A stretch of DNA of 64,000 nucleotides, from assembly GCF_905475395.1 (NCBI RefSeq), contig NC_058342.1, positions 8,679,140 through 8,743,139 on the forward strand, in the 5' to 3' direction. Positions 10,901-21,256 of the stretch are shown here, one piece after another. The notes below the pieces were generated by a model, which was not told the origin of the DNA, did not search any database, and was given only the letters and a program-made list of their open reading frames with translations. How positions within the stretch are numbered: the stretch's first letter is position 1; every line of letters begins with the position of its first letter. Origin of the DNA: Chrysoperla carnea. Taxonomy: Eukaryota; Arthropoda; Insecta; Neuroptera; Chrysopidae. The translations under genes were made by a program, and so were the position numbers.

Positions 10901-13102
10901 TTAATGCAAAAAATCTGGCTACAAGGAATCGACTGGGATGATCCTTTACCGTCTCGTATGATTGATCAATGGAGTCAGTTTGCCAAAGAAATGCCTTGCC
11001 TTCAAACCATCAAAATTCCACGTGATATTCTCGACACTTACATTCATCCACCCGAGCTTGTTGGGTTTTCTGATGCCTCTAGCTCTGCAATGGCTGCTGC
11101 TGTCTATTTGCGAGTCGTTTGTTCGGATAAACGCGTGTTGATAAGCTTGATCCGTGCTAAAACTAAAGTCGCTCCAGTAAAACCAGTCACTATTCCCCGC
11201 CTTGAGTTAAATGCCAGCTGCATGCTTGCTAAAATTATAGAATCTTTATTGCCACTCCGCGCTCGTCTTCATATAGAAAAGCTTTACCTATTTACAGATT
11301 CAATGGTAGTTTTGTCATGGCTACGAACCCCTGCTCATCTACTCAAGGTTTTCGTTGCTAATCGTGTTGTTAACATTTTAGATCGGACTTTACCATCTCA
11401 ATGGTTCCATGTTCCAACAGCTGATAACCCTGCCGATATTGCCAGTCGTGGCTGTATGCCAAGTCAGCTTGTAAATCATAAGTTGTGGTGGTCAGGTCCC
11501 GATTTTTTGCGCGAAGATTTTTCTTTATGGCCAAGCCAAGAAGTAGCCTCGGTTCCTGACCTGCCCGACCTAAAAGAGGTTGACCCATCATTGATAGGCC
11601 ATGTTACAGGTGAAGATGATGGTGTTGTTCTTCTTCTTGAACGTTTTTCAACTCTTGTTAGAGCCAAGCGAGTTATAGCATGGATGTTGAGATTTAAGAA
11701 AAACACTTCGCTTCCCAAGGAACAACGTAATTTCCAGTGTTTATCTGTCGCCGAGCTTCGAAACGCCGAAATAGTATTAATAAAAATCACTCAACATTTT
11801 TATTTGCCACACGAAATAGATTCTGTCCGTCAAGGAGTTCGATCTAAATCGTTTCCCTCTTTAACACCTTTTCTCGATAATGATCTCCTCAGGGTGGGGG
11901 GTCGTTTAGCCGAAGCTCCAGTGTCATATGATGCTCGCCATCCCTTTATCTTACCTGCCAAATGTCATCTTTCTAAGCTCATTGTGGAACATTTTCATAT
12001 TACCAGCCTACATGGTGGTAATAAAATTGTCCAGTGTCTTATCCAACAATCGTATTATATCCCTCGGGTGCGTGAACTTGTTCGTAAAATCATTTTCAAA
12101 TGTACTCGTTGTGTCCGTTTTATTGCCAAGCCTAATCAGCCATTTATGTCCAGTTTGCCTGCGTCACGTTTCGTTCAAGGTCGACCCTTTGTTCATACTG
12201 GGGTAGATCTAGCCGGACCATATCCCATAAAAGATGGATCTCGACGAAATAGTCCAATTAATAAGTGTTATTTTGCCCTTTTTGTGTGCTTCTCAACGAA
12301 AGCTATTCACCTTGAGCTATTATCATCTCTCTCTACCGACTGTTTTCTTGCCGCTCTAGATCGTTTTATTGCGAGAAGAGGTTTGCCCAAAACTATGTTT
12401 TCTGATCGAGGTACGAACTTTGTAGGTGCGTCACGAGTTCTGGAAGAAACTTTTCAATTTGTCAGAGAAAATAGTAAGATTTTTTCGGATTACCTTTTGG
12501 GACGGGAAATCGAGTGGGTTTTTAACTCTCCAGCCAACCCGTCAGCCGGTGGTTTGTGGGAAGCCGGGGTAAAGTCGGTTAAACACCACTTAAAACGTCT
12601 CTTATCTGATAGAGCCTTGCTATACGAAGAATTGTGTACCCTTCTTGCGCGCATCGAGGCCATCTTGAACTCACGTCCGTTAGGTATTTCTGCCTCTTGT
12701 CCCATTGACGATATTTCTTGCCTAACTCCTGGTCATTTTTTGATCGGAGCCCCGTTATTGTCTCGCCCTGAACCAGACATTACCAATGTACCCTCCAATC
12801 GTATCCCAAGGTGGGAACTATTGCGTCAAGTGTCCCAACATTTCTGGAAACGGTGGTCCCGTGAATATCTGCACACTTTAATTCAACGACAAAAGTGGTG
12901 GGATCACGTTGAGAATGTAAAAGTGGGTGATGTCGTGGTTATCATGGTCGAAAACCAGCCCCCGATCAAATGGCCATTGGCAAGAATTACTGCCCTGTTG
13001 CCGGCGAAAGATGGAGTAGTTCGCATCGTTAAATTGCGAACTAGTTCCGGCCATCTCACCCGACCCGTTCGTAAATTGTTGATACTCCCTGTCCTTCCGT
13101 AA
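7943..13102 (+). CDS. Bel/Pao Gag-Pol polyprotein
   Basis: A 1,719-codon frame from the first ATG; the frame is open further upstream but without ATG. Domains in order, numbered from this ATG: an N-terminal coil and a Gag region (about 130-300, containing LPTFDGTYEKFDSFKSLFDT); Cys/His zinc knuckles (about 342-410); an aspartic protease-like region with DPGS at about 466; reverse transcriptase with YIDD at about 868; RNase H with GFSDASS (about 1040); the integrase zinc-binding region; the integrase core with VDLAGP (about 1416), SDRGTNF (about 1486) and WEAGVKSVK (about 1538); and a C-terminal Pao-type tail. It copies and integrates the element. The protease motif reads D-P-G rather than the usual D-S/T-G. 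No envelope gene is seen. The frame is uninterrupted. Confidence 0.96.
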   Translation: MPTSQEKAASDLQVLVARRERYFQSIQQAFDLIPRLNDLNICRQFKARCKTLDKAYSEFDAVQNKILETNALVAVEHRISDVLASSQAFDDLFYAVRAAEASWPEPQTVSTPSAPTIKPKLPHITLPTFDGTYEKFDSFKSLFDTLIHNQGHLSTIEKYSYLRSSVSGTALTAIQGLPFAENSYETAYKTLVTRFTNKRVIASNVCQKLFSVKPFTQESQLKGFLEDFNVQVEALNNLALTSVSDFLISFMALRLLDPQTRQAFEDTRANDPTVPTYADIRKFVEGRIATCEVINSSSAKTNYPKPMGSMKVPVKRAMVAHASPPLKPSVQSTSSKPADLSHTCPCCAKSHRVVECNQFGNMTISQRYEVLRKKLLCFSCFGPHARSTCSSKFSCRHCGSKAHHTMLHNDSKANIPLISSASEPTVALSGNIMPSPSVHQHKQILLGTAIVSIPDVFGHHHDVRVLIDPGSMINIISQSLKDRLTLPMTASNIRISGIGSGKPQPAKGTVVCTVNSKHSPFSITVEAAVLPTIATKIPAVPVVQNIVNKLSQLQLADPQFYSPASVEMLIGAQHYANLLTSEPVVPGHPSLVPSMFGTLVMGECPSMSSNEYQSYWIMHSDTDLSYQLQKFWEVEELPVKTPLNPEDVKCEEHFVKTHRRDSDGAYIVRLPFRNGEAPELGDNRVSALNRLTKLEKRLEKQPTFKDLYHANLQDYLSSGHMVLAEKNSSYVLTHHGVTKDSSTTKVRVVFNPAEKTNATFPSLNETLLAGPKLQNSINDIVLNFRLHRVAITGDVKQMYRAIKLDARDSKFQQILWRFDPSQPVQQYEITRVCFGITSSPYHALRVMKQLIQDEGFKYPTAAKVLETDMYIDDVCTGASSIAEARQLRADLSALLSTAGFELRKWASSHAAVLSDLPHEYKEKPHKFGDIETIQVLGIQWISEDDVFCYRIETIPNCTTKRQVLSQIARTYDLPGFLGPVVIWMKILMQKIWLQGIDWDDPLPSRMIDQWSQFAKEMPCLQTIKIPRDILDTYIHPPELVGFSDASSSAMAAAVYLRVVCSDKRVLISLIRAKTKVAPVKPVTIPRLELNASCMLAKIIESLLPLRARLHIEKLYLFTDSMVVLSWLRTPAHLLKVFVANRVVNILDRTLPSQWFHVPTADNPADIASRGCMPSQLVNHKLWWSGPDFLREDFSLWPSQEVASVPDLPDLKEVDPSLIGHVTGEDDGVVLLLERFSTLVRAKRVIAWMLRFKKNTSLPKEQRNFQCLSVAELRNAEIVLIKITQHFYLPHEIDSVRQGVRSKSFPSLTPFLDNDLLRVGGRLAEAPVSYDARHPFILPAKCHLSKLIVEHFHITSLHGGNKIVQCLIQQSYYIPRVRELVRKIIFKCTRCVRFIAKPNQPFMSSLPASRFVQGRPFVHTGVDLAGPYPIKDGSRRNSPINKCYFALFVCFSTKAIHLELLSSLSTDCFLAALDRFIARRGLPKTMFSDRGTNFVGASRVLEETFQFVRENSKIFSDYLLGREIEWVFNSPANPSAGGLWEAGVKSVKHHLKRLLSDRALLYEELCTLLARIEAILNSRPLGISASCPIDDISCLTPGHFLIGAPLLSRPEPDITNVPSNRIPRWELLRQVSQHFWKRWSREYLHTLIQRQKWWDHVENVKVGDVVVIMVENQPPIKWPLARITALLPAKDGVVRIVKLRTSSGHLTRPVRKLLILPVLP

Positions 13103-13321
13103 CCTTATACAGTCCACTTAGTGTTTCCTGTGTCCCGTTTCCTGTTAAATGTTGTCCCGTGCTTATTTTAATTTTAATTTCGAGTTTTGTAAAAGTGCCA
13201 AATGCTATCGCTATAGCATCTTTATTTGTATTTGTAATTGTTTTAAATATGGTTTGCCAATCGCCGATTTCACAATTGTCTAAATGGTTAAAGGTGCAAT
13301 CCATTGCAGTTGAAAAATGTT

Positions 13322-13339
13322 CATTTTGGTGGGGGGTAA
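13322..13339 (+). promoter_or_regulatory. Bel/Pao polypurine tract region
   Basis: A GGTGGGGGGTAA stretch directly abuts the right LTR, the position where plus-strand DNA synthesis is primed in LTR elements. Assigned by position and composition. Confidence 0.65.
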
Positions 13340-13679
13340 TGTATGGACCTTCCTTATGGTACGGATCCCTTAACCATTCCTTTTACACTGGTGCCTACAC
13401 AAACGCACAATGCGCAAATTATGTGCGTGATCTAGACACACCTTTAATCAATATACATTATTGATCATTGTGGTGTGTTAAAAAGCCAGTTTAATCAATA
13501 TACGTTTTGATCGTTGAGTTAAAAACCAGTTTAAACAATATACGTGTTATATAAAGTTTTATGTGTTTTTATGGACGATATCGCGCCAATATAATAATTT
13601 AAATAAAGATATGTTTTCCAAGGAATAATAATAAGGTAAGCACCAGCTAATTTTCCTAATTTGATTTTCGTACCCAACA
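13340..13679 (+). repeat. Bel/Pao 3' LTR
   Basis: 340 bp with no difference from the 5' LTR that I could find, followed by the TSD CAAAG at 13680-13684. The region between the end of the polyprotein (13102) and this LTR has no other gene. Confidence 0.96.
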
Positions 13680-16449
13680 CAAAGCTAAAATAAAGAATTT
13701 GCACTTTGTATAATCAGTGGTCTATTCGAATTCAGTAAAAACTAAATTTTACTACTTATTGATGGACACCCCCTGTAATTAGATATACTAAAATTAATAA
13801 CTTTTAATTTTCTTTACAAATATAAAACCTTATATTACCTTTTTGTTAAATCGATCAGAATTTTTTTTTTTTTTTTAATACAAAATAACCTCTGTATATT
13901 TAAGTAAAAAATATTTTAATAATTTTTTTTTTAAATTTTTAGTCTCAGTCCAACGCATTACTTAAAAGAACTAAATAAAAAAACACGAAAAACCGCTTAT
14001 TATAAAACCAAGTACTTCAATGCGTTACAAACCAACACTAGACGAAAAAGGAAAATCACGACCTTAAAAACAATTGTCAACACATTGAGGAAAAATGGCG
14101 ATCTATCGTCAAATGCGATTGCTACCCTTGAAAGTACGTTTGAAGGAGTACCATTGGCATTAATGAGAAGGATGATTGACAATAAAGGGAAATTGACAAG
14201 AAAAAAATATTCAAAGGAATTAAAAGCTTTTGCCATGACGCTGCAATTTTATAGCTATAAAGCTTATGAGTTTGTGAGAAAAACTTTTGATTTATCGTTA
14301 CCAGCCCCTTCAACAATATCAAAATGGTTGTCAAAAGTAACTGTAGTCCCGGATATTCGAAACCTAGCTTAGATGCTCTTAAGATTAAAGCTGAAGAATA
14401 TTTCAAGAAGAACAACAGACAATTATTATGTTCTTTAATGGTAGATGAAATGGCTATTAAAAAAGAAATTGTTAACGAAAAATATAGCCAAAAAATTTGG
14501 GGCTATATTGATTATGGGACAGGGATACAATTTTCTAATGATTTAGAACTAGCAACGGAGGCAACAGTTTTGATGGTAGTGGCAGTAAACGACCATTTTA
14601 AATTGCCAATAGCTTATTTCTTTACAAATAAAATAACTGGGATAGAAAAAGCTAATATAATTCGTGAAGCTCTTCGTCTATTACATTCGACTGGAATTAA
14701 AATATTGTCCATTACTTGCGACGGACCTCATTTTCATTTTAAAATGATGGAAGAATTAGGATGCAAAGTGGTCAACCCAATTAAATTGCAAACGCATTTC
14801 CCTCATCCAGTTGATGGACAAAAAGTTTATGCAATTTTTGACGTGTGTCATATGCTAAAATTAGTAAGAAATAATTGGGCAAATGCGGGCAAATTTTTAG
14901 ATCCCGAAAATAATATAATTAATTGGGAATTTATTTTAAAACTGTATAGGATTCAAGAAAATGAAGGGTTATTCTTAGGAAATAAATTACGAGCAAAACA
15001 CATAGAATGGAGAAAGGCAATCATGAAGGTAACATAAAATTGAAAATTTGCTATTTAATACATATTTTCCATATTTTAACCTCTATGATTTTAATTTCTA
15101 GGTTAATTTAGCTGCCCAAACGCTAAGTAGTAGTATTGCCGACGCTTTAGAATTTTTATGCGTAGATATGGAATTGGAAGAATTTAAGGATGTCAAACCG
15201 ACCGTAAAATTTATAAGAATTTTGATAAGTTATTTGACATTTTAAATTCAAGAAATCCTTGGGGAAAAAACATGAAAGCCCCATTGCGACCTGAAAACGA
15301 AGCGTCCTGGAAACCTTTCATTACAGAATCGATTAATTACATATTATCTTGCAAAAATATGAATGGAAATTTATTATGCAGTACTGTAAGAAAAGTACCT
15401 TTTATTGGCTTCGCTGTGTCCGCAATTTCCTTACTAAACATATTTAACGAGCAAGTACTGGAAAATAAAACATAAAATTATGTTTTGACATATAAATTCA
15501 GCCAAGATCATTTGGAATTATTTTTTTGTAGTATAAGGTAAATATATAAAAAAATATTATTTAATACATTTAAGCGATGATGATACTTAAATTGAATCCA
15601 ATCATGGAATACTTGCTATAATTTCGTCCTTAAATTGCACCTTTCTTGTTATTCTTTTAAATTGAAATTCATTTTTTTTACTTACTTTTCAGATCCAGGA
15701 ATGGTTGGAATAACAATCCAAATTGTTTGCAATTTATGCATACATATAAAAGATTATTAATGCATCAAACGACACTGGGAATTGTATTGCGCAAGATCAA
15801 ACGCAAATACTAACCATTTCTAATACACACGTACCTTTAAATATTACAGATGTTAATTTAAACAAAATATTTGAAGAACGAGGTGCCAAACAACTTGATA
15901 AAAAAAATTGACATTTTTCTGCCAATCAATTTAAGTGAATTCGCAGAAAATATCATCGCTTATATCAGCGGATTTGTAATTAGAGTGGTCGAAAGAAAAA
16001 TTAAATGCCCGGTGTGCCTGGAAGCCTTAAGATTTACGGAGGATTACGACTATGCAGACAGAGAATTGAAATTGATAAATAGGAAGTCAAACGGAGGACT
16101 TTTATTACCATCTAAAAGTTTAAGGGACGTTTGCAAAGTAGTGGAAAAGAAAATTCAAATAGTGTGGAAGGTAGAACGTCAAATTCCACAAAAATCCATT
16201 TTAATAAATTTATTGTTAAGGCAAGTCGATAGTTTAACACTCAACGACAATATATTTGCAGTTTTAAATGACCATGTGTATGACTCAAATATATTTGAAT
16301 CACTACATAAGAAAACACTTATTTTAGAAATAGTAAAGGCATATTCTTCGATTCGAATACATAGTTTAGCAAATCAAATTAATGAAACTATCTCAGGAGA
16401 GAAAATAAGAAAAAAATTAAATAAATTAATTTTATTCAAACATCAATAA

Positions 16450-16770
16450 AATTTTTTATTTTAGTTTCAAATAATTAGTTTTTTAATTTTGTGTTTCGCC
16501 AAAATTCATTATTTTTCCATTTAAATTAATAAAAATGTTCCAATTTTATAATTAATAAAAAGTTAGATCAATTAAATTTGTTTCTTAGTATCATTTTTTT
16601 TGTTTCCTTTATTTCACTTTTTAGTGTATAGTACATACAATTTCAAATGTAAATAATTTATATTTAAAACTTCCCACATTAAAATCATACAATATGATTG
16701 GATTTCAAGACAGCCAATGAAATTTAGTCACAACATGTCAGCTTACATACGGTATGCATTTTTTATAATG
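16450..16770. other. P element 3' untranslated region
   Basis: AT-rich sequence between the last transposase codon and the right terminal repeat. No coding potential was seen. Confidence 0.6.
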
Positions 16771-16800
16771 GTATTACTTGTCCATATATATACGTCCGTG

Positions 16801-16980
16801 CTCTCGGCATAATTTTTATTTATTTATTTTTTTTTTTGATTTTTTAAATTTAAAACTTAATAAACTTATTTTAAACTTGTGCAAATATAAAGTCGATGTT
16901 CATAATGTATACATTTTGATAAGAATTATCTAGAATAATAAAAATTTGAGTGCAAACAGGCAGTTAAATTTTTATGCAGT
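16801..16980. other. Gene 1 remnant and spacer
   Basis: Starts with the P-element target duplication and so continues the gene 1 exon interrupted at 5960. It soon becomes T-rich, low-complexity sequence resembling a 3' UTR. The putative CACTA-like element begins at 16981. Confidence 0.45.
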
Positions 16981-17149
16981 CCCGAGTAGAAATGATTCAG
17001 GGCAAACTCAAAGGTGTTCAGGCCCATATCAGGCTACAGCAGGGTATACCGTATTACGTTTTACCATATGTGGCCCTGATCAGTACCTAGTAACAAATTC
17101 CCTGTTAGTGAATCCCCATGTTGACTTTGTCAGGTCCGGAAGAAATGAG

Positions 17150-17830
17150 CCCTAAAAGCTGCCCTAAATGGAAACCCCCTGCCGAAAATTAACCGGCCCT
17201 GATTGTACTGCCGTATGCCACCCCTAATATAAAATTCCCAACAAAATTTTCCCGGCCCGAATGCGGTCCGCCCTATGCAATCCCTATTACGGGCAACCCA
17301 GTTAAAAATTAGCGGGTCCTGATTTAAATGTCCTAACTTACCCCTAATACGGAATACCCGACAAATATTTTCCGGCCCGAATTTGATCAACCCTATAAAA
17401 TCTCTACTAGGGAAAACCTAGTTAAAAAATAGCGGGCCCTGATTTAAATTCCCAGAGTTTCCCCTCATACTAAATGCCCTACAAATATTTTCCGGTCCGA
17501 ATGCGATCAGCCCTCTCAAATCACTATTACGGGCAACCCAGTTAAAAATTAGCGGGTCCTGATTTAAATGTCCTAACTTACCCCTAATACGGAATACCCG
17601 ACAAATATTTTCCGGCCCGAATTTGATCAACCCTATAAAATCCCTACTAGGGAAAACCCAGTTAAAAAATAGCGGGCCCTGATTTAAATTCCCAGAGTTT
17701 CCCCTCATACTAAACGGCCTACAAATATTTTCCGGCCCGAAGCCGTTTAAAATCCCTATTACGGATAGTCTGGTTAAAAATTAGCAGGCCCTGATTTGAA
17801 TGCCCTGAGTTACTCCTAAATTATAATCCG
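17150..17830. repeat. About 120/240-bp tandem repeat (left subterminal region)
   Basis: Copies of a CAGTTAAAAATTAGCGGG-type block recur about every 120 bp (near 17300, 17420, 17540, 17660 and 17775). Alternate copies are more alike, giving a 240-bp higher-order period: the GGGTCCTGATTTAAATGTCC form appears near 17310 and 17550. Because 120 is a multiple of three, the minus strand stays open through several copies. I read that as chance, not coding. Confidence 0.88.
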
Positions 17831-18137
17831 ACCTTAAACTTATGCCCTATGTTTACCGAAATACAAGTAATAGATCTTGTTCAAAATTGTCAGAGGTTTA
17901 TACCGTTAAATGCATTACGTCACATATGTATATGTACTGTTCCTGACTACATTCACTATGTATGCTCCCTATTCTTTTATAGTTAATTCAGCATTTCACC
18001 GGTTATTTTTTATAGTTATAGTGTTGCATTTGTTTCATATTTCAATATTTCTTGTGAATTGGTTTAGGCCATTGTGTTTTTACTTTTTCTCAATATTAAT
18101 TAAACATACATATATTGATTTATACTGGTTTATAATA
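17831..18137. other. Spacer before the CACTA-like transposase
   Basis: AT-rich and open in the plus frame leading into the ATG at 18138, with a hydrophobic conceptual translation that looks like chance. Probably a 5' UTR or promoter region. Confidence 0.4.
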
Positions 18138-20254
18138 ATGAATTACACAGAAAAAAATCGAAGAAAACGTGAAGCTACACGGTTGAGAGTGCAACGATTT
18201 CGAAAACAGCAGAAAGATCAAGTAACAGAGAAGTCTGAGTTAATACCACCTCAATTAGGTAGTGCAAACAGCATTAGCGATTTTTCCAACATAGTTCAAG
18301 GGAACAGTGCTTCATCTGTTGAAGAATTTTTTGGAGACAAAGTAGTAGTAAATGACATTGTGGATCCTTATCTCAACAATATTTATAATGAATCTGTATC
18401 ATCAATAACTAATGAATGCAGTGATAGAGAACTGTACAAAGAAAATCAAAGTGATGACGAAATGAATGTATCTGTTAATAGTGAAGAAGATTGTTCTGCA
18501 ATATTAGTAATAGTTGTAATGAAATCGAAGATCTTCGTCAGTGGGCCGCAATGTCCAATATTCCCCACACAAAAATTGATGACTTACTGAATATTTTACG
18601 CCGGCGTCTATTACCGGATCTTCCTAGAACAGCTAAAACATTTTTAAAAACAACTTCTGCATTTTACGACATAGAAAACTTTGATGAAACGTCAGAATAT
18701 GTTTATTTTGGTGTGGCTAATTATCTTCAACAGGCTATAAATCCATTGTGTCATTCTGACGAGCGGGAATTAAATCTTTTAATCAATATTGACGGAATTC
18801 CTGTTTATAAATCTTCATCAAAGCAGTTTTGGCCGATTCTTTGTCTAGTATATCATAAATCTATCAAATATAGACCTTATCCAATTGCCATTTATCTGGG
18901 TGATAAAAAACCTAGTGATGTATTCAAATATTTAAAACAATTCATTGATGAAATGAATGAATTACAACATAACGGATTAACCATCAAAAATCAATTTTTC
19001 AATATTCGTATAAAAGCATTCGTTTGTGACCGACCAGCTCGTTCTTTCATTAAGTGTATTAAAAATCATAATGCTTATTGGGCTTGTGAGAGGTGTATAG
19101 TGGATGGAACATGGAAAGATAAGCGTGTAACATACTGTGAGACAACCTGTGAGTTGAGAACTCATCAAAGTTTTTGTCGTCAAGAAAATCCAGAACACCA
19201 CACGGGAATATCGCCGCTTACAAATTTAGATAATTGCGACATGATTAATATGTTTTTATTAGACTTTATGCACCTTGCTTGCCTAGGTGTTATGAAAAAA
19301 CTGTTTGTCGATTATTGGTTAGAAAATAAATCCGCTGCCAAATTAAGCTATGCTAACAAATGTAAACTATCTCAACTAGTACTTTCTTTACGTTATCAAA
19401 TTCCCGAAGATTTTCAGCGTACAACAAGAGATATAAATGATATTTCAAAATGGAAAGCTACAGAATTTAGATTTTTCTTACTGTATGCTGGGTCTGTTAT
19501 ATTGAAATACTGTTTACCTAAAATACTATTTGAACATTTTTTACTTTTTTCTGTGGCGTGTCGTATATTATCATCAGATTCAGCACTACAATACAATAAA
19601 CAAGCAAAAAAATTTTTAACACGTTTTGTTACAATGGCTCCGAATTTATATGGGCAATCTATTAATATTTCAAATGTACATAGCTTAATTCATTTAGCCG
19701 ATGATGTGAAATATTTACAATCACCTATCAGTGACTTTACAGCATTTCCCTTCGAAAATGCATTGGGTTATATTAAAAAACTTTTAAGAAGTGGCAAGTA
19801 TCCTTTAGCACAAGTATGCCGACGTTTATATGAAAGATCATTAGTTGATACGGAAAATATTACAATAAATTCCGAAGTAAAAATACTAAGTAAAAAAAAT
19901 CCAAATGAAAATGGCAAAATAATTATTAAAAAGTTAAAATTTAAAAATATGATTTTAAGTTCTACTAAACCAAATAACACAGTAATGTTATACGATAAGA
20001 CAATTTTACAAATCCAAGAAATATTCATGCTTTCCAATGAAACTACAATTAATATTGCAGGAATAATATTGGAAAAAGATAAGCCAACGTTTAAAATTCC
20101 ATGTAAATCAGATATTTTAAATATGTGGAGAGTTCATACAACCAAAAATCGTTTTATTAGACAATTACAAATGGTGTTACAGAAAATGTTTACGATGACA
20201 ATTAATGAAAATGATCAAATTAAAACATACTCTATGCCATTACTGCATATATGA
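18138..20254 (+). pseudogene. CACTA-like (Tnp2-like) transposase, one frameshift
   Basis: The most complete transposase copy. The ATG at 18138 opens a strongly basic N-terminus (RKREATRLRVQRFRKQQK) and an acidic linker. The reading frame changes between about 18485 and 18535, then runs to 20254 (frame from 18491). The main part contains LPDLPRTAKTFLKT, NIDGIPVYKSSSKQFWPIL, CDRPARSFIK, a WACERC zinc-type pair, LDFMHLACLGVMKKLF (which I align with the LDVMHIEKNV block of plant CACTA Tnp2) and FPFENALGYIKKLLR (similar to the DUF4218 segment following Tnp2). A Lys-rich tail ends the protein. The superfamily call rests on remembered motif likeness. One base change would separate it from an open gene. 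Its 3' half is the source of the downstream tandem copies. Confidence 0.75.
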
Positions 20255-20599
20255 ACAATTTAAAAAAAAAAAAAAAACATTATTTATTAGATATTATAAT
20301 GATTATTAAAAAGAATGTCTCTATTTTATTTTATTTTAATCTAGGTTTTTATCGTTTATTTATCCTTGATTGGTTGCTTACGCGGGGTGGTGATTTATTT
20401 GTGTAGTTACTACACTGTAGCTGTAGTACTTAAAACGTTGTGTATTTTTGAATTTTGTGAATAAACAGTAAACATGTTTGTGTTTGTGCAGTTTTATCTA
20501 TGAGCTTGCGTGGTAGGTACACGTACTTAGCATAACTATAACAGTTAATACAATTATCATACAAACAGTCGTTTCAAATTGCACGCTTTTGTCAACGAA
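20255..20599 (+). promoter_or_regulatory. Intergenic/promoter stretch of gene 2 (unit 1 copy)
   Basis: About 345 bp between the transposase stop and the DUF4806 start codon, starting with a poly-A run. It contains an inverted CCAAT (GATTGGTTG) and a GTAGTTACTACACTGTAGCTGTAGTAC inverted-repeat patch near 20403-20429. Repeated with little change in every unit. The promoter role is inferred from position. Confidence 0.4.
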
Positions 20600-21256
20600 A
20601 TGTGCGAAAAAAGATATTCTTTAATAGTTTTTTTGGACGAAAAAGAAATTGAGAGGAGCGAAACTGTCCAAGTAGACATTGTGCCAACCAAATGGATATT
20701 TTGTGATGACCATAACAAACTTGTATGCCCATTTATAAATGAATCTACTAAAGATAAAATTAATCTATTACATAAATTAGTTCGTGAAAACAAACCAGCA
20801 GATTCCAGTTGGAATAATTATAGAGTGGAAGTTAGAGGAACAGCAGTTAGCAGCAGTTAGTAAAATATTTTTTATTAATCAAAAAAATAAAAATATACTA
20901 AATAAAATTTCATTTCACAAAAAATATTTTGTTAGTCTGAGCACGTCAGCCATCTTATTGTTTTTGCTCACCGCAAACACTTTTTTCGCTAAACCTTCAG
21001 AAATTTTATAAATAATAATTATTTTTCTGATTTTTTTTGTAATCTTTCAAAAATTAATTTTTTAACAGAATTTGTATTTTCGAAAGTCATGTTTTTATTT
21101 TATTTTTTGTTTTTTTGTAAATAGACACGTACAAAGAAGGACTCGAAAAGTTGAAAATTTTACGTACTCAAGCGTACGCATTTTCTACTGATAACGAACA
21201 AAATATTTTAAAGAAGCAAGATTCAATAAAAAAACAATGCCGATTAAAAGGCATAT
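20600..21256 (+). pseudogene. DUF4806 gene 5' fragment, unit 1
   Basis: Exon 1 starts at ATG 20600 (MCEKRYSLIVFLDEKEIE) and is followed by intron 1 and the first part of exon 2, cut at the unit junction. This copy differs from the others at the splice donor: a duplicated CAGCAGTTAG replaces the CAG/GTTAGT donor, so splicing is probably impaired. Exon 2 meets transposase sequence and would soon stop in frame. Confidence 0.8.

Larger units (their letters stand above)
6608..13679 (+). mobile_element. Bel/Pao LTR retrotransposon, complete and very young
   Basis: Two 340-bp LTRs (6608-6947, 13340-13679), which I read as identical, flank a single intact polyprotein frame. Both LTRs run TG...CA. 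The 5-bp TSD CAAAG lies at 6603-6607 and 13680-13684; 5 bp is usual for Bel/Pao. A purine-rich GGTGGGGGG tract precedes the right LTR. The leader between the left LTR and the ATG carries a 41-bp minisatellite. It lies in the first intron of the P element. Identical LTRs plus an open frame indicate very recent insertion. Confidence 0.97.
6341..16449 (+). pseudogene. P-element transposase (THAP9-like), multi-exon, frameshifted
   Basis: The first exon (6341-6462) starts with an ATG and a THAP-like N-terminus (MPTCFVPGCGNSS) and ends at a GTATGT donor. Its intron contains the Bel/Pao insertion. The next exon begins after AG at 13941-13942, and the AG/T join is in frame with a basic region and the P-transposase core (KKYSKELKAFAMTLQFYS; MVDEMAIKKEIV; ITCDGPHFHFKMM). 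Further blocks are 15102-15250, 15272-15537 and 15693-16449, bordered by GT/AG sites at 15028/15102 and 15537/15693, and include GWNNNP and the C-terminal AYISGFV segment typical of P/THAP9 proteins. Frameshifts lie near 14340, 15225, 15770 and 15860, with an in-frame TAA at 15473. The THAP zinc ligands are only partly visible. It is non-functional as read. Confidence 0.88.
5961..16800 (+). mobile_element. P-element-like DNA transposon, degenerate, with nested Bel/Pao
   Basis: The termini are 29-31 bp inverted repeats (left begins CACGGACGTATATATA at 5961; right is its complement ending at 16800), differing by a 2-nt indel. The 8 bp outside both ends are identical (CTCTCGGC, 5953-5960 and 16801-16808), the 8-bp target duplication known for P elements. 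It encodes a THAP/P transposase in several exons. Subtracting the nested retrotransposon and its TSD leaves about 3.76 kb. It landed in an exon of gene 1. Confidence 0.95.

Noticed and set aside
13159-13464. 101-codon ORF after the Bel/Pao polyprotein
   Set aside because: It runs from the 3' untranslated part into the LTR with no recognisable motif, and no envelope-like signal peptide or transmembrane pattern is convincing.
17130-17708. Minus-strand ORFs of 86 and 96 codons
   Set aside because: They lie in the 120-bp tandem repeat, whose period is a multiple of three. Repetition alone keeps the frame open, and there is no domain or start context.
17910-18137. Hydrophobic N-terminal extension of the CACTA-like transposase
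   Set aside because: The frame is open upstream of the ATG at 18138, but the residues are a Phe/Tyr/Ile-rich chance translation of AT-rich DNA. The basic region starting at 18138 fits a nuclear protein.
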